This document shows positions 42,506-51,763 of a stretch of 64,000 nucleotides of DNA, one piece after another. The notes beneath the pieces are model-generated. The model ran no database searches. It worked only from the letters and a program-made list of their open reading frames with translations, and was not told the origin of the DNA. Source of the DNA: an uncultured Prevotella sp. (GTDB lineage Bacteria; Bacteroidota; Bacteroidia; Bacteroidales; Bacteroidaceae); contig OMXO01000007.1 of the NCBI GenBank assembly GCA_900315035.1, positions 30,974 to 94,973 of the forward strand. The letters are read 5' to 3'. Both the position numbers and the translations under genes were made by a program. Every line of letters begins with the position of its first letter. Position 1 is the stretch's first letter.

Positions 42506-43573
42506 ATGGCAAAAGAGAATATCACCATCAAGGACATCGCCGCCCGTGCAGGCGTATCTACAGGAACCGTCGACCGTGTGCTCCACAAGCGTCCGAACGT
42601 GAGTAAGACTGCTCTGGAGAAGGTAAACAAGGCGCTGGAAGAACTGGACTATCGCCCTAACATGTATGCCTCTGCCCTTGCCTATAATAAGACGTACACG
42701 TTCTATGTCGTATTGCCTAAGCATGAGCAGGATGCCTACTGGGACGAGATCGAAGAAGGCGCACAGGCCTGCTGTGCCTTCCGCAGGGACTTTGGCATCA
42801 CCTTGAAGTTCGTGTACTACGAGCGTTTCAATGCTGCAGCCTTTACGAAGATGGTGCGCGAATTCTTCAGTGCCAAGATGGATGGTGTGGTGATGGTGCC
42901 AGCCACACTGGAACTGACAGCCCGTTTCACAGAGAAACTGACTGACCGTCAGATTCCTTACGTGTTGCTCGACTCGTATATGCCAGACCTCAAGCCCCTC
43001 TCCTTCTTTGGTCAGGACTCGTTTGCCAGTGGTTACTTCGCAGCGAAGATGCTGATGCTCATTGCCAACAAGGAGAAAGAGATAGCCCTTGTGAAACAGA
43101 CAAGAGACGGCAAGGTAGGCTCCAAGCAGCAGGCCAACCGCGAGACTGGCTTCAGGCACTATATGGTGGATCATTTCCCAGAAATCACCATTACAGAGGT
43201 GGATCTGCCCCTCGACGAGGAGCGCAAGGAATATGACTCTATCCTGGAGAAATTCTTCTCAACCCACCCGAAGGTGCATCACTGCATCACCTTCAACTCG
43301 AAGGCACACCTCGTAGGAGAGTTCCTGCAACGAACTAACCGACGAAACATTCAGATCATGGGCTACGACATGGTGCCCAAGAACGAACAATGCATCCGTC
43401 AGGGCAGCATCTCGTTCCTGATTGCCCAGCATGCCTATCAGCAGGGCTATGCCAGTGTGGATGCCCTCTTCAATGCCATCGTGATGAAGCGTGCCGTGAA
43501 CCCCGTAAACTACATGCCCATCGAGATACTGACAAAGGAGAACGTGGACTTTTATCGCAGAACAGCTATTTAA
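42506..43573 (+). CDS. LacI-family transcriptional regulator of the uronate cluster
   Basis: 355 aa. N-terminal LacI helix-turn-helix ITIKDIAARAGVSTGTVDRVLHKRPNVS and hinge LEELDYRPNMYASALAYNK, followed by a periplasmic-binding-type effector domain (about 60-350; KMDGVVMVPATLE, YVLLDSYMP, FGQDSFASGYFAAKM). The effector is probably a uronate intermediate, inferred from the neighbours. It is divergent from kdgK and just upstream of uxaA. Confidence 0.92.
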   Translation: MAKENITIKDIAARAGVSTGTVDRVLHKRPNVSKTALEKVNKALEELDYRPNMYASALAYNKTYTFYVVLPKHEQDAYWDEIEEGAQACCAFRRDFGITLKFVYYERFNAAAFTKMVREFFSAKMDGVVMVPATLELTARFTEKLTDRQIPYVLLDSYMPDLKPLSFFGQDSFASGYFAAKMLMLIANKEKEIALVKQTRDGKVGSKQQANRETGFRHYMVDHFPEITITEVDLPLDEERKEYDSILEKFFSTHPKVHHCITFNSKAHLVGEFLQRTNRRNIQIMGYDMVPKNEQCIRQGSISFLIAQHAYQQGYASVDALFNAIVMKRAVNPVNYMPIEILTKENVDFYRRTAI

Positions 43574-43595
43574 AACTAAAACAAATATCAGAATT

Positions 43596-45089
43596 ATGGA
43601 ACAAACTACATTCTTGAAGATCAACCCCGCCGACAGCGTGGTGGTATGTCTTCAGCCTAAAAAGAAAGGTGAAATCATTGAGATTGACGGCAAGCAAGTG
43701 ACCATTAATCAGGATACTCCAGCCGGACATAAAGTGCTGATTAAGGATGCCACAGAAGGTACTGACATCATTAAATATGGCTATCCCATCGGACATGCCA
43801 AGCAAGACCTGAAAGCTGGTGACTGGGTGAATGAGAACAACTTGAAGACCAATTTGTCAGGTACACTTGAATACACATACAGTCCTGTAAACGAGGAACT
43901 TAGCATCAAAAAAGAAAACCGAACCTTTAAGGGTTATGTCAGAAAGAACGGCGATGTAGGCGTACGCAATGAGATATGGATTGTGCCAACTGTAGGCTGC
44001 GTGAACGGTATTGCTGAGCGCCTGGTCAGTGAGTTGAAGAAAGAGACTGGCGAGGCAGGCATTGATGCCATCCACGCCTGGCATCATAATTATGGCTGTT
44101 CACAACTCTCGGGTGACCATGAGAACACCCGCAAGGTGCTTCGTGACATCTGTCTGCACCCCAATGCAGGAGCCGTGCTCGTGCTGAGTCTGGGCTGTGA
44201 GAACAACCAGCCTGATGACTTCATGAAGATGTTGGGCGATTATGACCAGGATCGTATCAAGTTGTTGGTAACCCAGAAAGTGGATGACGAGATGGAGGCT
44301 GGTATGACTATCCTGCGCGAGCTCTATGCACTGGCCAAACAAGACAAGCGTCAGGACGTGCCCGTGAGCAAGCTCCGTGTAGGCCTGAAGTGTGGTGGCT
44401 CTGACGGTTTCTCTGGTATCACTGCCAATCCGCTGGTAGGTGAGTTCTCCGACTGGCTCGTAGCTCAGGGTGGTACATCTGTGCTGACTGAGGTACCCGA
44501 GATGTTTGGTGCAGAGACCATCCTCATGAACCGCTGTCGTACAGAGGAACTGTTCAACCAGACCGTCTCGATGATTAACAACTTTAAGGAATATTTCCTC
44601 TCACATGGTGAGCCCGTCGGTGAGAATCCCAGTCCAGGCAACAAGGCCGGTGGTATCTCTACCCTCGAAGACAAGGCTCTTGGCTGTACCCAGAAATGCG
44701 GTAAAGCACCTGTGAGTGGTGTGATGGAATATGGAGACCGTCTGGAACATGACGGACTGAACCTCTTGTCGGCTCCAGGCAATGACCTTGTGGCTGCCAC
44801 TGCCCTCGCCTCGTGCGGTTGTCACCTCGTGCTGTTCACTACAGGTCGCGGAACTCCTTTCGGCACCTTCGTCCCCACGATGAAGATTGCCACCAACCCA
44901 GACTTGGCCCAGCGCAAGAAAAACTGGATCGACTTCTCGGCAGGACAGTTGATAGAAGGACGCACCATGCAGGAAATCGTACCAGAGTTTATTGATAAGG
45001 TGCTCGCGGTGGCCAGTGGTGAGAAAGCCAAGAACGAAGAGAATGGTTATCGGGAGATTTCCATCTTCAAGAATGGAGTCACTTTGTAG
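43596..45089 (+). CDS. uxaA: Altronate dehydratase family protein
   Basis: 497 aa. Dehydrates altronate to 2-keto-3-deoxygluconate, the substrate of the divergent kdgK. It has an N-terminal SAF domain (about 1-95: INPADSVVVCLQPKKKGEI ... KVLIKDA) and a C-terminal dehydratase domain (about 110-497: GDVGVRNEIWIVPTVGCVN, HNYGCSQLSGDHENT, LGCENNQ, GLKCGGSDGFSGITANP, CTQKCGKAPVSGVMEYG, TTGRGTPFGTFVPTMKIATNP). Both halves are present, as in UxaA. UxaB and UxaC are not in the window. Its stop is followed directly by a seven-nucleotide repeat. Confidence 0.93.
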   Translation: MEQTTFLKINPADSVVVCLQPKKKGEIIEIDGKQVTINQDTPAGHKVLIKDATEGTDIIKYGYPIGHAKQDLKAGDWVNENNLKTNLSGTLEYTYSPVNEELSIKKENRTFKGYVRKNGDVGVRNEIWIVPTVGCVNGIAERLVSELKKETGEAGIDAIHAWHHNYGCSQLSGDHENTRKVLRDICLHPNAGAVLVLSLGCENNQPDDFMKMLGDYDQDRIKLLVTQKVDDEMEAGMTILRELYALAKQDKRQDVPVSKLRVGLKCGGSDGFSGITANPLVGEFSDWLVAQGGTSVLTEVPEMFGAETILMNRCRTEELFNQTVSMINNFKEYFLSHGEPVGENPSPGNKAGGISTLEDKALGCTQKCGKAPVSGVMEYGDRLEHDGLNLLSAPGNDLVAATALASCGCHLVLFTTGRGTPFGTFVPTMKIATNPDLAQRKKNWIDFSAGQLIEGRTMQEIVPEFIDKVLAVASGEKAKNEENGYREISIFKNGVTL

Positions 45090-45138
45090 TTTGAGGTTTG
45101 AGGTTTGAGATTTGAGGTTTGAGGTTTGAGATTTGAGG
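45090..45138. repeat. Seven-nucleotide tandem repeat filling the uxaA-nhaC gap
   Basis: Seven exact heptamers on plus: TTTGAGG, TTTGAGG, TTTGAGA, TTTGAGG, TTTGAGG, TTTGAGA, TTTGAGG. It begins at the base after the uxaA stop codon and ends 7 nt before the GTG start of the antiporter gene, so its purine-rich units supply the ribosome-binding region. Confidence 0.95.
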
Positions 45139-45145
45139 TAAGAAA

Positions 45146-46420
45146 GTGAAGAAAGGACTCATCGCATTATCACCCCTCGTGGTGTTTATCTTGTTCTATT
45201 TAGTCACCAGTATTATTGCTGGTGACTTCTACAAGATACCCATCACAGTGGCTTTCCTTGTGTCGAGTACTTATGCAGTCATCGTATCGGGAGGCAAGCC
45301 TCTGATGCACCGCATCAATACCTTCAGCAAGGGAGCATCTACCGAGCAGATGATGCTGATGATCTGGATCTTCGTGTTGGCAGGCGCATTTGCCCATACA
45401 GCCAAGACGATGGGCAGCATCGATGCTACCGTCAATCTGACCTTATCAATCCTCCCCCCGCAGATGTTATTGGCAGGCATGTTTCTGGCTGCCTGCTTCA
45501 TCTCCCTGTCAATCGGTACCAGTGTGGGCACTATTGCAGCCTTAGTTCCTATTGCTGCTGGTGTGGCCAGTGAGACTCAGACCGACGTGGCCATGATGAC
45601 AGCTATCATCGTAGGCGGTTCATTCTTTGGAGACAATCTATCGTTTATCTCAGATACAACCATTATGGCCACCCAGACACAAGGGTGCAGATTGAGCGAT
45701 AAGTTCCACGTAAACTGCTCTATCGTGGCTCCGGCAGCCATCATCATCTTGGTGGTCTATCTACTGATGGGACAGGATGTGACTGCCCCTCAGCATATAG
45801 GAAAGGTAGAATGGCTGAAGGTTATCCCCTACCTGACAGTTCTGGTTTCTGCCATCTGTGGCATGAACGTGATGGCTGTGATGACGACGGGACTAATCAT
45901 GTCTGGACTAATCGGTCTGCTGACTGGTGCCTTCGACATCTATGGATGGTATGGGGCTATGGGTCAGGGCATTCTCTCAATGGGCGAACTCATCATCGTG
46001 ACCATGATGGCAGGAGGTATGCTGGAACTGATACACCAACAGGGAGGCATCGACTTCCTTATTAAACAGTTGACCAAACATGTCAGTACCAAGCGGGGCG
46101 CAGAACTGAGTATTGCCGCCCTCGTATCACTGGTAGATGTCTGTACAGCCAACAATACGGTAGCCATCCTTACCGTGGGAGGCATCTCCAAACAGATAGG
46201 AGACCGCTATGGCGTTGATAACAGGAAATGCGCCTCAATACTCGACACCTTCTCGTGTACGGTGCAGGGAATCATACCCTATGGCGCCCAGCTACTGATT
46301 GCTGCAGGACTGGCCTCGCTGAATCCCATCAGCATCCTGCCCTACCTCTATTACCCAATGGTCTTAGGAGTGGTAGCCTTATTATCCATCTTACTCAGAT
46401 ACCCCAAAAGATACTCATAA
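45146..46420 (+). CDS. NhaC-family Na+/H+ antiporter-like transporter
   Basis: 424 aa with about 11-12 membrane helices. NhaC-type signatures are LAACFISLSIGTSVGTIAALVPIA, GGSFFGDNLSFISDTTIMATQTQGC and VSLVDVCTANNTVAILTVGGISKQI. It starts with GTG at 45146. It is the third gene of the lacI-uxaA operon, so it may serve uptake, or sodium balance, during uronate growth rather than general pH control; this is inferred from context only. The 5' region is a seven-nucleotide repeat. Confidence 0.85.
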   Translation: MKKGLIALSPLVVFILFYLVTSIIAGDFYKIPITVAFLVSSTYAVIVSGGKPLMHRINTFSKGASTEQMMLMIWIFVLAGAFAHTAKTMGSIDATVNLTLSILPPQMLLAGMFLAACFISLSIGTSVGTIAALVPIAAGVASETQTDVAMMTAIIVGGSFFGDNLSFISDTTIMATQTQGCRLSDKFHVNCSIVAPAAIIILVVYLLMGQDVTAPQHIGKVEWLKVIPYLTVLVSAICGMNVMAVMTTGLIMSGLIGLLTGAFDIYGWYGAMGQGILSMGELIIVTMMAGGMLELIHQQGGIDFLIKQLTKHVSTKRGAELSIAALVSLVDVCTANNTVAILTVGGISKQIGDRYGVDNRKCASILDTFSCTVQGIIPYGAQLLIAAGLASLNPISILPYLYYPMVLGVVALLSILLRYPKRYS

Positions 46421-46423
46421 CCC

Positions 46424-47254
46424 ATGGACATTGTAGCAAGAAACCTCTTCAGACTATTAAGAAACGGAGCCTTCGGCACTCAAGAACTGATGGAACCGAT
46501 GTCTGCCTACAAATGGGAACGCCTGTATCAGCTAGCACTGGTACATCGTGTCGTGAATTATGCCTACCAGGGTCTGCAGAACAGCAGAGACCAGTTTTTT
46601 GTGAACCTGCCAGAGAAGCAGAAAGAGGCCTGGCTCAAGGCTGTGGGAGATACCAGCAAGCAAATGCCTGCGATGGAAGATGAAGAAGACGAGTTGTTAA
46701 GGGCCGACCAGTTTACGAACCCCGTCATCAATCATCAGTTGCAGAACATCCTTGACGACGAGCATTCCGACACGAATACCCGACAGATGCTACTGATGAT
46801 CATCAGGGTGGTGAGACATATCCTCAATGAAGGGATGCCTATATGCCAACTGCTGGAGTTAGGTATCTTCATGCGACAGCAAGGAACCCAAGTGGACTAC
46901 AATGCCCTCAAAGGATGGATCAGTAAACTGCGTCTGGCACCCATGAGCCAACTGGAAGGAGAACTGCTTATACTACTATTTGGCTTTCAGTCAGAAGATG
47001 TGCCTTTCTGTTCAGAGAAACAAGACAAAAAAGTGGCGCAGATTGCTGAGGAACTGTTGGACTTTACCAACACCCGCTCGCACGACTGGTATTTCTCGCA
47101 AGACGATGACAGTATCTTCGTGCACAACAGCAACAGTTCGGCCATGTTCAGTCATGTACGCCGCTCTGCCCGCTATTTCAGATACTATCCCTCAGAGAGT
47201 GTCACCAACTTTTTTGCCTCGTTTGTACACTCCCTGTCACATATCGAAGAATAG
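46424..47254 (+). CDS. Conserved hypothetical protein, mostly helical
   Basis: 276 aa, soluble, 3 nt after the antiporter gene. The opening VARNLFRLLRNGAFGTQELMEPMSAYKWERLYQLALVHRVVNYAYQGL resembles the helical part of nucleotidyltransferase-family proteins (PF14907 type) of Bacteroidetes, but no GS/DxD nucleotidyltransferase motif is seen. The C-terminus (RRSARYFRYYPSESVTNFFASF) is aromatic and basic. Function unknown. It is convergent with the GH25 gene (7-bp gap). Confidence 0.65.
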   Translation: MDIVARNLFRLLRNGAFGTQELMEPMSAYKWERLYQLALVHRVVNYAYQGLQNSRDQFFVNLPEKQKEAWLKAVGDTSKQMPAMEDEEDELLRADQFTNPVINHQLQNILDDEHSDTNTRQMLLMIIRVVRHILNEGMPICQLLELGIFMRQQGTQVDYNALKGWISKLRLAPMSQLEGELLILLFGFQSEDVPFCSEKQDKKVAQIAEELLDFTNTRSHDWYFSQDDDSIFVHNSNSSAMFSHVRRSARYFRYYPSESVTNFFASFVHSLSHIEE

Positions 47255-47261
47255 AAAACTC

Positions 47262-48119
47262 CTATTTTGACAAGTGCATGTGTCGGAACCTGATATCACG
47301 GAGACCATGTTTCCCCATGAATCTGCTCTTATCGACATAGCCTCTGACACCTACGATGCGCCCTTTACTGGTATATTGCCACATCGTGATATCCCTGCCA
47401 TCATCCAACACAGGCTCCTCCTCAGTGTACATGGCAATCATCAGCTTATAGTCATCGACTTTGCCTTGCAGATGCTTGTTATAGAAATTGCGGTAGGTAT
47501 AGAGCAAGGGTGCCTGATGATAGGCTTTCTCCACCATACCCAAGAAGGTGATCAGAGAGTCGCAGAACTCATGAGTTGACAATCCGCCCGTCGTCTCAAT
47601 ATCAATCATTGGCAGAAGGTCCTGTTCGCCCGGACGACACTGCGTCATAAAGTTCTGTAGCTGAAGCTGCAGGGGACTCTTGGGCCGGAAGAAATGATAA
47701 GATCCTACCTTCAGGCCATGACGCTGGGCCATCTCGATGTTACGTTCATAACGCTCATCGATACGGTCGCCACCCTCTGTAGCCTTCAGATAGACATAAG
47801 CCATCTTGGTGTTGTCACCGACAGTCTCCCAGAACACCTCACCCTGATAGTGAGAGAGATCGATGCCATGCACATGTTTACAAGTATCCTCACACTGGAG
47901 ATAAGGATTATAGAAGGGATCATTAAGCGTGGGATCAACAGGTCTGAGACGCTTGGTGCGCTTGCCGGTCTTTCTGCGACTTCCTGCTTTTTTCTTCTTT
48001 CCCACCACCCGATGGGTACGGTGTTTACGGGTCTTTGCGATTCTGGAACGCTGTGCAGATACTTCTCCAATAGTCATCAGAGATATGAGTATAGCCAGCA
48101 ATATATTGAATTTTCTCAT
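47262..48119 (-). CDS. Glycoside hydrolase family 25 (lysozyme-like) protein
   Basis: 285 aa. Signal peptide (MRKFNILLAILISLMTIGEVSAQ), then a very basic linker (about 24-60, many Lys/Arg), then a GH25 domain: HGIDLSHYQGEVFW, AYVYLKATEGGDRIDERY, GSYHFFRPKSP and the catalytic pair region LPMIDIETTGG. GH25 enzymes cut the MurNAc-GlcNAc bond of peptidoglycan. The basic linker may bind the cell surface. Start at 48119 is chosen because the -7 box at 48148-48141 lies upstream of it; the longer frame to 48143 would begin inside the box. Confidence 0.9.
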   Translation of the reverse strand: MRKFNILLAILISLMTIGEVSAQRSRIAKTRKHRTHRVVGKKKKAGSRRKTGKRTKRLRPVDPTLNDPFYNPYLQCEDTCKHVHGIDLSHYQGEVFWETVGDNTKMAYVYLKATEGGDRIDERYERNIEMAQRHGLKVGSYHFFRPKSPLQLQLQNFMTQCRPGEQDLLPMIDIETTGGLSTHEFCDSLITFLGMVEKAYHQAPLLYTYRNFYNKHLQGKVDDYKLMIAMYTEEEPVLDDGRDITMWQYTSKGRIVGVRGYVDKSRFMGKHGLRDIRFRHMHLSK

Positions 48120-48140
48120 TGTCCTGATTATTTTGAGGCG

Positions 48141-48148
48141 CAAAGATA
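48141..48148 (-). promoter_or_regulatory. -7 box of the GH25 gene
   Basis: TATCTTTG on the minus strand, 21 nt before the ATG. No clear TTG at the proper distance. Confidence 0.55.
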
Positions 48149-48190
48149 CAAATAATTTATGAAACTACCCCTTTATTCACTTTTTTTTCA

Positions 48191-48198
48191 TACCTTTG
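48191..48198 (+). promoter_or_regulatory. -7 box of the clostripain-family gene
   Basis: TACCTTTG, 17 nt before the ATG at 48216. No TTG at the proper distance. It is divergent from the GH25 box about 45 bp away. Confidence 0.6.
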
Positions 48199-48215
48199 CA
48201 GCAAATTATTGATAT

Positions 48216-49469
48216 ATGAAGAAATACTTTATCACAGCTATAGCAGCCTTGCTACTCAGTGCTTGCAGCAGTGACGATAACGATCCGCAGATTCCGACAG
48301 AGCCAGAGCGTTCTGTTCTTATCTATATGGCAGGAGAAAACAACCTGTCGTCATTTGCCGATGATGACCTGACAGAGATTAAAGAAGGTTCTAAATTATT
48401 GAAAGATAATCAAAACCTGATTGTCTATGTGGACAGGTACACCAAAAAGCCATATATGGCTCGTGTGAAAGACGGGGTATTGGTTGACTCAGTTGACATG
48501 GAAGAGAGCAGTAGCGCAGATCCTGCCGTGATGGAGAACATCATACGACAGATGCGCACCAAGTATCCGGCCAAGAGTTACGGCATGGTGCTTTGGGGAC
48601 ATTGCACAGGTTGGCTCATCACGAATGACTCGATTCCTTATGCTGGTACACGTGCCTATGGCGTGGATCAGAAACCAAAAAGCTATTGGATGAATATCCC
48701 GTCGATGGCCCGTGCTATTGCCAAAGGAATGAATCAGGAAAAAATGAAGTTTATTTTCGGTGATTGTTGCAACTTCGGCAGTATAGAAATTGCCTATGAG
48801 TTGAGGAATGCTGCCGAATATATCATCGGATCGCCCGCAGAGATACCTGATCCAGGAGCCCCCTATGACGAGATCATGTCAGACCTTTTTAGCCTGAACG
48901 ACAATTTCTATCAGACATTTATTGACAATTATTACAATTACTATCTTGAGCTATACAAAATTGGGGTCAAAGATGATGATTATTTCTATAACATTACCCA
49001 AGGCGATTTGTACGGATACAGCGAACCTCTCTCTGCCATCAGGACTTCTGCCCTTGAAGAACTGGCTCAGGCCACAGCCAACCTGCTCAGCACAATTCCC
49101 GATAAGCTGAAGCCGGAAGGGGAACTTGACTTCAACGGCGTCACATTCTATGCCTGGAACAGTTCTAAAAAGCTCTCATACGACATGAGTCAGGCTTTGA
49201 AAAAGAACACCTCAGCCTCAGCCTATGTTACCTGGGAAAGTGTCTTTAAGAAAGCTGTTGCTTACAAGGTGTACTCGCAAAGATGGCTTGTAGGACTTAG
49301 CAGTTTGTCGTTAGCATCATATATGAAAACGTTCGATACAGAAAATGCAGGCGTCGTCAGTATGTTCTTCCCTCTGAATGACTATAGTTCTACAACCCCA
49401 AAATGGAACAGCGCCATTCAGCAGTATCAGTGGAACAAATTTATTCTGTGGGCTCAGTACGGCTGGTAA
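48216..49469 (+). CDS. Clostripain-family (C11) cysteine peptidase lipoprotein
   Basis: 417 aa. Lipoprotein signal with lipobox LSAC (Cys about residue 17), an acidic linker (SSDDNDPQ), then a C11 peptidase domain: RSVLIYMAGENNLSSFADDDL, catalytic His in GMVLWGHCTGW (about 130) and catalytic Cys in FIFGDCCNFGSIEIAYEL (about 187). Family members cleave after Arg or Lys. Probably surface-exposed. Its last 29 bp overlap the convergent gldE gene. Confidence 0.9.
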   Translation: MKKYFITAIAALLLSACSSDDNDPQIPTEPERSVLIYMAGENNLSSFADDDLTEIKEGSKLLKDNQNLIVYVDRYTKKPYMARVKDGVLVDSVDMEESSSADPAVMENIIRQMRTKYPAKSYGMVLWGHCTGWLITNDSIPYAGTRAYGVDQKPKSYWMNIPSMARAIAKGMNQEKMKFIFGDCCNFGSIEIAYELRNAAEYIIGSPAEIPDPGAPYDEIMSDLFSLNDNFYQTFIDNYYNYYLELYKIGVKDDDYFYNITQGDLYGYSEPLSAIRTSALEELAQATANLLSTIPDKLKPEGELDFNGVTFYAWNSSKKLSYDMSQALKKNTSASAYVTWESVFKKAVAYKVYSQRWLVGLSSLSLASYMKTFDTENAGVVSMFFPLNDYSSTTPKWNSAIQQYQWNKFILWAQYGW

Positions 49470-50778
49470 CCTTGTCGTGGATGACCACTTTAATCTTCGA
49501 GATTCTGTGGCCGTTAAGTTCAATCACCTCAAACGTAAACAGTTGATAGTCAATTCGCTGGTGGAGTTCAGGGAAATCACCGTTGATTTCCAACAACAAG
49601 CCTGCCAGTGAATCGGCATCGCCTTCTACCTTCTCAAAGGTTTCGTCGTCGAGGTCGAGTATCTTGAAGAAATCGCTCAACGATGTCTTTCCCTCAAAGA
49701 TCCAAGTATTAGAATTGATACGCGTGTAATTCTTTTCCTCCTCATCGTATTCATCGTTAATCTCACCAACAATCTCCTCGAGGATATCCTCAAGAGTGAT
49801 GATACCACTGGTACCACCAAATTCATCCACCACGATGGCAATGTGAACCTTATTAGCCTGGAAGTCACGTAGCAGATCGTCGATTTTCTTGGTCTCTGGC
49901 ACAAAATAAGGTGGACGAATCAACGACTGCCAACGGAATGAGGCTGGTTTGGAGAGATGAGGAATCAAGTCCTTGATATAAAGGATTCCACGGATATTAT
50001 CGATAGAGCCCTGATAGACAGGGATACGAGAATAATTGTTCTCTACGACAGACTTCAGGACATCAGAGAAAGAAGTGCGGAAATCGAGATCCACGACATC
50101 CTGACGACTCGTCATCACCTCCTTGGCCGTCTCATCGCCAAAGCGCACGATACCCTCCAGCATGTTCTTCTCATCTTTCAAATCATTCTTGTCGGTCAGT
50201 TCAAGAGCTTGCTCAAGGTCATCGACGCTGAGGACATGATTCTCCTTCTGCACAACCTTCTCTGCCAAGATACCAGAACGTAGCAAGACAGAAGATAGTG
50301 GATAGAAGAGTTTCCGTAAGGTGAAGATGCCAGGAGCAGAGAAACGGCAGAATGACAATGCATGCTGTCCGGCATAGACCTTCGGCATAATCTCACCAAA
50401 GAGCAGCAACAAGAAAGTAAGGATGACAGTTATAAAGATAAACTGCAACCAGTAAGCCATGCCGAAATCCACGACATGAGCAAAGAAATAGTTGCAGAGC
50501 ATAATAATCGTTACATTAACTAAATTGTTGGTAATCAGAATTGTAGCTAATGTTCGTTCAGAATCTGCTCGAAGTTCACGAATCTGCCGGTCACATTCAT
50601 TTTTCTCTTCATCAAGATCATTCAGATCATTAGGAGAGAGAGAAAAAAATGCTATCTCAGACCCTGAAGCATAGCCAGAAAGCACTAATAAGACACACGC
50701 TAAAATACCAGCTATAACGGCACCGGTATCAGGTACCAGAAATTGAACTTCAGAGAATAATTGTTGAAGATAGTCCAT
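49441..50778 (-). CDS. gldE: GldE-like CNNM/CorC-family membrane protein
   Basis: 445 aa. DUF21/CNNM membrane domain (about 15-190; LSGYASGSEIAFFSLSPNDL, ILITNNLVNVTIIMLCNYFFA, FGEIMPKVYA), two CBS domains (about 205-335; VMTSRQDVVDLDF, RIPVYQGSIDNIRGILYIKDL, VDEFGGTSGIITLEDILEEIVGEI) and a C-terminal CorC/HlyC domain (about 350-435). The order ssb-gldE is recurrent in Bacteroidetes and supports GldE. In gliding species it assists T9SS/gliding; here it may act in ion homeostasis. Confidence 0.88.
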   Translation of the reverse strand: MDYLQQLFSEVQFLVPDTGAVIAGILACVLLVLSGYASGSEIAFFSLSPNDLNDLDEEKNECDRQIRELRADSERTLATILITNNLVNVTIIMLCNYFFAHVVDFGMAYWLQFIFITVILTFLLLLFGEIMPKVYAGQHALSFCRFSAPGIFTLRKLFYPLSSVLLRSGILAEKVVQKENHVLSVDDLEQALELTDKNDLKDEKNMLEGIVRFGDETAKEVMTSRQDVVDLDFRTSFSDVLKSVVENNYSRIPVYQGSIDNIRGILYIKDLIPHLSKPASFRWQSLIRPPYFVPETKKIDDLLRDFQANKVHIAIVVDEFGGTSGIITLEDILEEIVGEINDEYDEEEKNYTRINSNTWIFEGKTSLSDFFKILDLDDETFEKVEGDADSLAGLLLEINGDFPELHQRIDYQLFTFEVIELNGHRISKIKVVIHDKVTSRTEPTE

Positions 50779-50780
50779 TG

Positions 50781-51197
50781 TCAGAACGGAAGGTTCTCTC
50801 CCGGATTGTTATCAGACTGAGGTGCTGCCAACGGCTCATTCACCACAGCAGAAGCACTGCCATTGGCAGGTTTCGGACTGAGCAGCTCCATATTGTCAGC
50901 CCAGATCTCAGTGGCATAGCGACGCTGTCCCTGCTTATCGTCATAGGAAGTATATCGGATACGTCCCTCAATATAGAGTTTGTCACCTTTATGCACATAC
51001 TTCTCCACAATCTCAGCCAGGCGACGCCACAGAATCACATTATGCCAATCAGTATGGTCGGGCACCTGAGTTCCATTCTGCAAGGTATAACCACGTTCTG
51101 TCGTAGCCAGACGGACACGTGCCACAGCCACACCCTGATCAACATATCTGATCTCAGGATCCTGGCCTACGTTACCAATTAGCATAACCTTATTCAT
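50781..51197 (-). CDS. ssb: Single-stranded DNA-binding protein
   Basis: 138 aa. OB fold over residues 1-105 (MNKVMLIGNVGQDPEIRY, TDWHNVILWRRLAEIVEKYVHKGDKLYIEGRIRY, ATEIWADNMELL). A short linker leads to the tip NLPF, a weaker form of the usual acidic DDIPF partner-binding tail. It overlaps the upstream hypothetical gene by 4 bp and lies 2 nt from gldE. Confidence 0.95.
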   Translation of the reverse strand: MNKVMLIGNVGQDPEIRYVDQGVAVARVRLATTERGYTLQNGTQVPDHTDWHNVILWRRLAEIVEKYVHKGDKLYIEGRIRYTSYDDKQGQRRYATEIWADNMELLSPKPANGSASAVVNEPLAAPQSDNNPGENLPF

Positions 51198-51739
51198 AAT
51201 GACTTTGCCTTACCTAAATATGTAAACTTGAAATTCTTGCCTTTAGCTGAAGGGAACTGACTACGCTCGTCAACACGATCGCGCAGGTAATCGACAATAC
51301 GCTCGTAACATTCCTGCCCTGACTCTGCCTTCACACAAGCAACAAACTGCGTATCACGATACTGGAACTTACCAGTACCAGGAATCAAGAGAACGCGCTT
51401 GAAATCAAGTGAACCTTCATACCATCCCGGATTGATTTCACTCAGACGGGTAACAGCAGGAGACATACGCTTTGCAGGAAGTTCATCGATGGGATGAACA
51501 GCCTTTTTCTCCTTAAAGTCTTGCATGGTAGCTGCCTCTGTCTTAATAATGATGAAATAAACACGAGGATGTATCTTGTAACGCTTGGGATAAAAAACAT
51601 CACTAGCTGCATATTCGCGGATATCGGCCTCCAAATCAGGATCCATGCCTATTTCCTCGATACTACGCAGAAAGTCGATAGCCTCATCTACTGTAGAAAC
51701 AAGCGTTTCACGGTCAAAATATCTTAAATATAAATTCAT
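51194..51739 (-). CDS. Conserved hypothetical protein between tRNA cluster and ssb
   Basis: 181 aa, soluble, no recognised catalytic motif. It begins MNLYLRYFDRETLVSTVDEAIDFLRSIEEI, and the core has YPKRYKIHPRVYFIIIKTEAATMQDF and GKFQYRDTQFVACVKAESGQECYERIVDYL. The start at 51739 is used because the frame extending upstream to 51805 would run into the tRNA-Gly gene. It starts only 25 nt after that tRNA and could share its transcript. It overlaps ssb by 4 bp, which suggests a role linked to it. Confidence 0.7.
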   Translation of the reverse strand: MNLYLRYFDRETLVSTVDEAIDFLRSIEEIGMDPDLEADIREYAASDVFYPKRYKIHPRVYFIIIKTEAATMQDFKEKKAVHPIDELPAKRMSPAVTRLSEINPGWYEGSLDFKRVLLIPGTGKFQYRDTQFVACVKAESGQECYERIVDYLRDRVDERSQFPSAKGKNFKFTYLGKAKSL

Positions 51740-51763
51740 TTGAAAATTGTTGTTTTCCGTAAG

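Noticed and set aside
45090-45138. G-quadruplex made by GAGG repeats
   Set aside because: Only runs of two G separated by five bases; a two-layer structure would be weak. Kept as a repeat, not as a structure claim.
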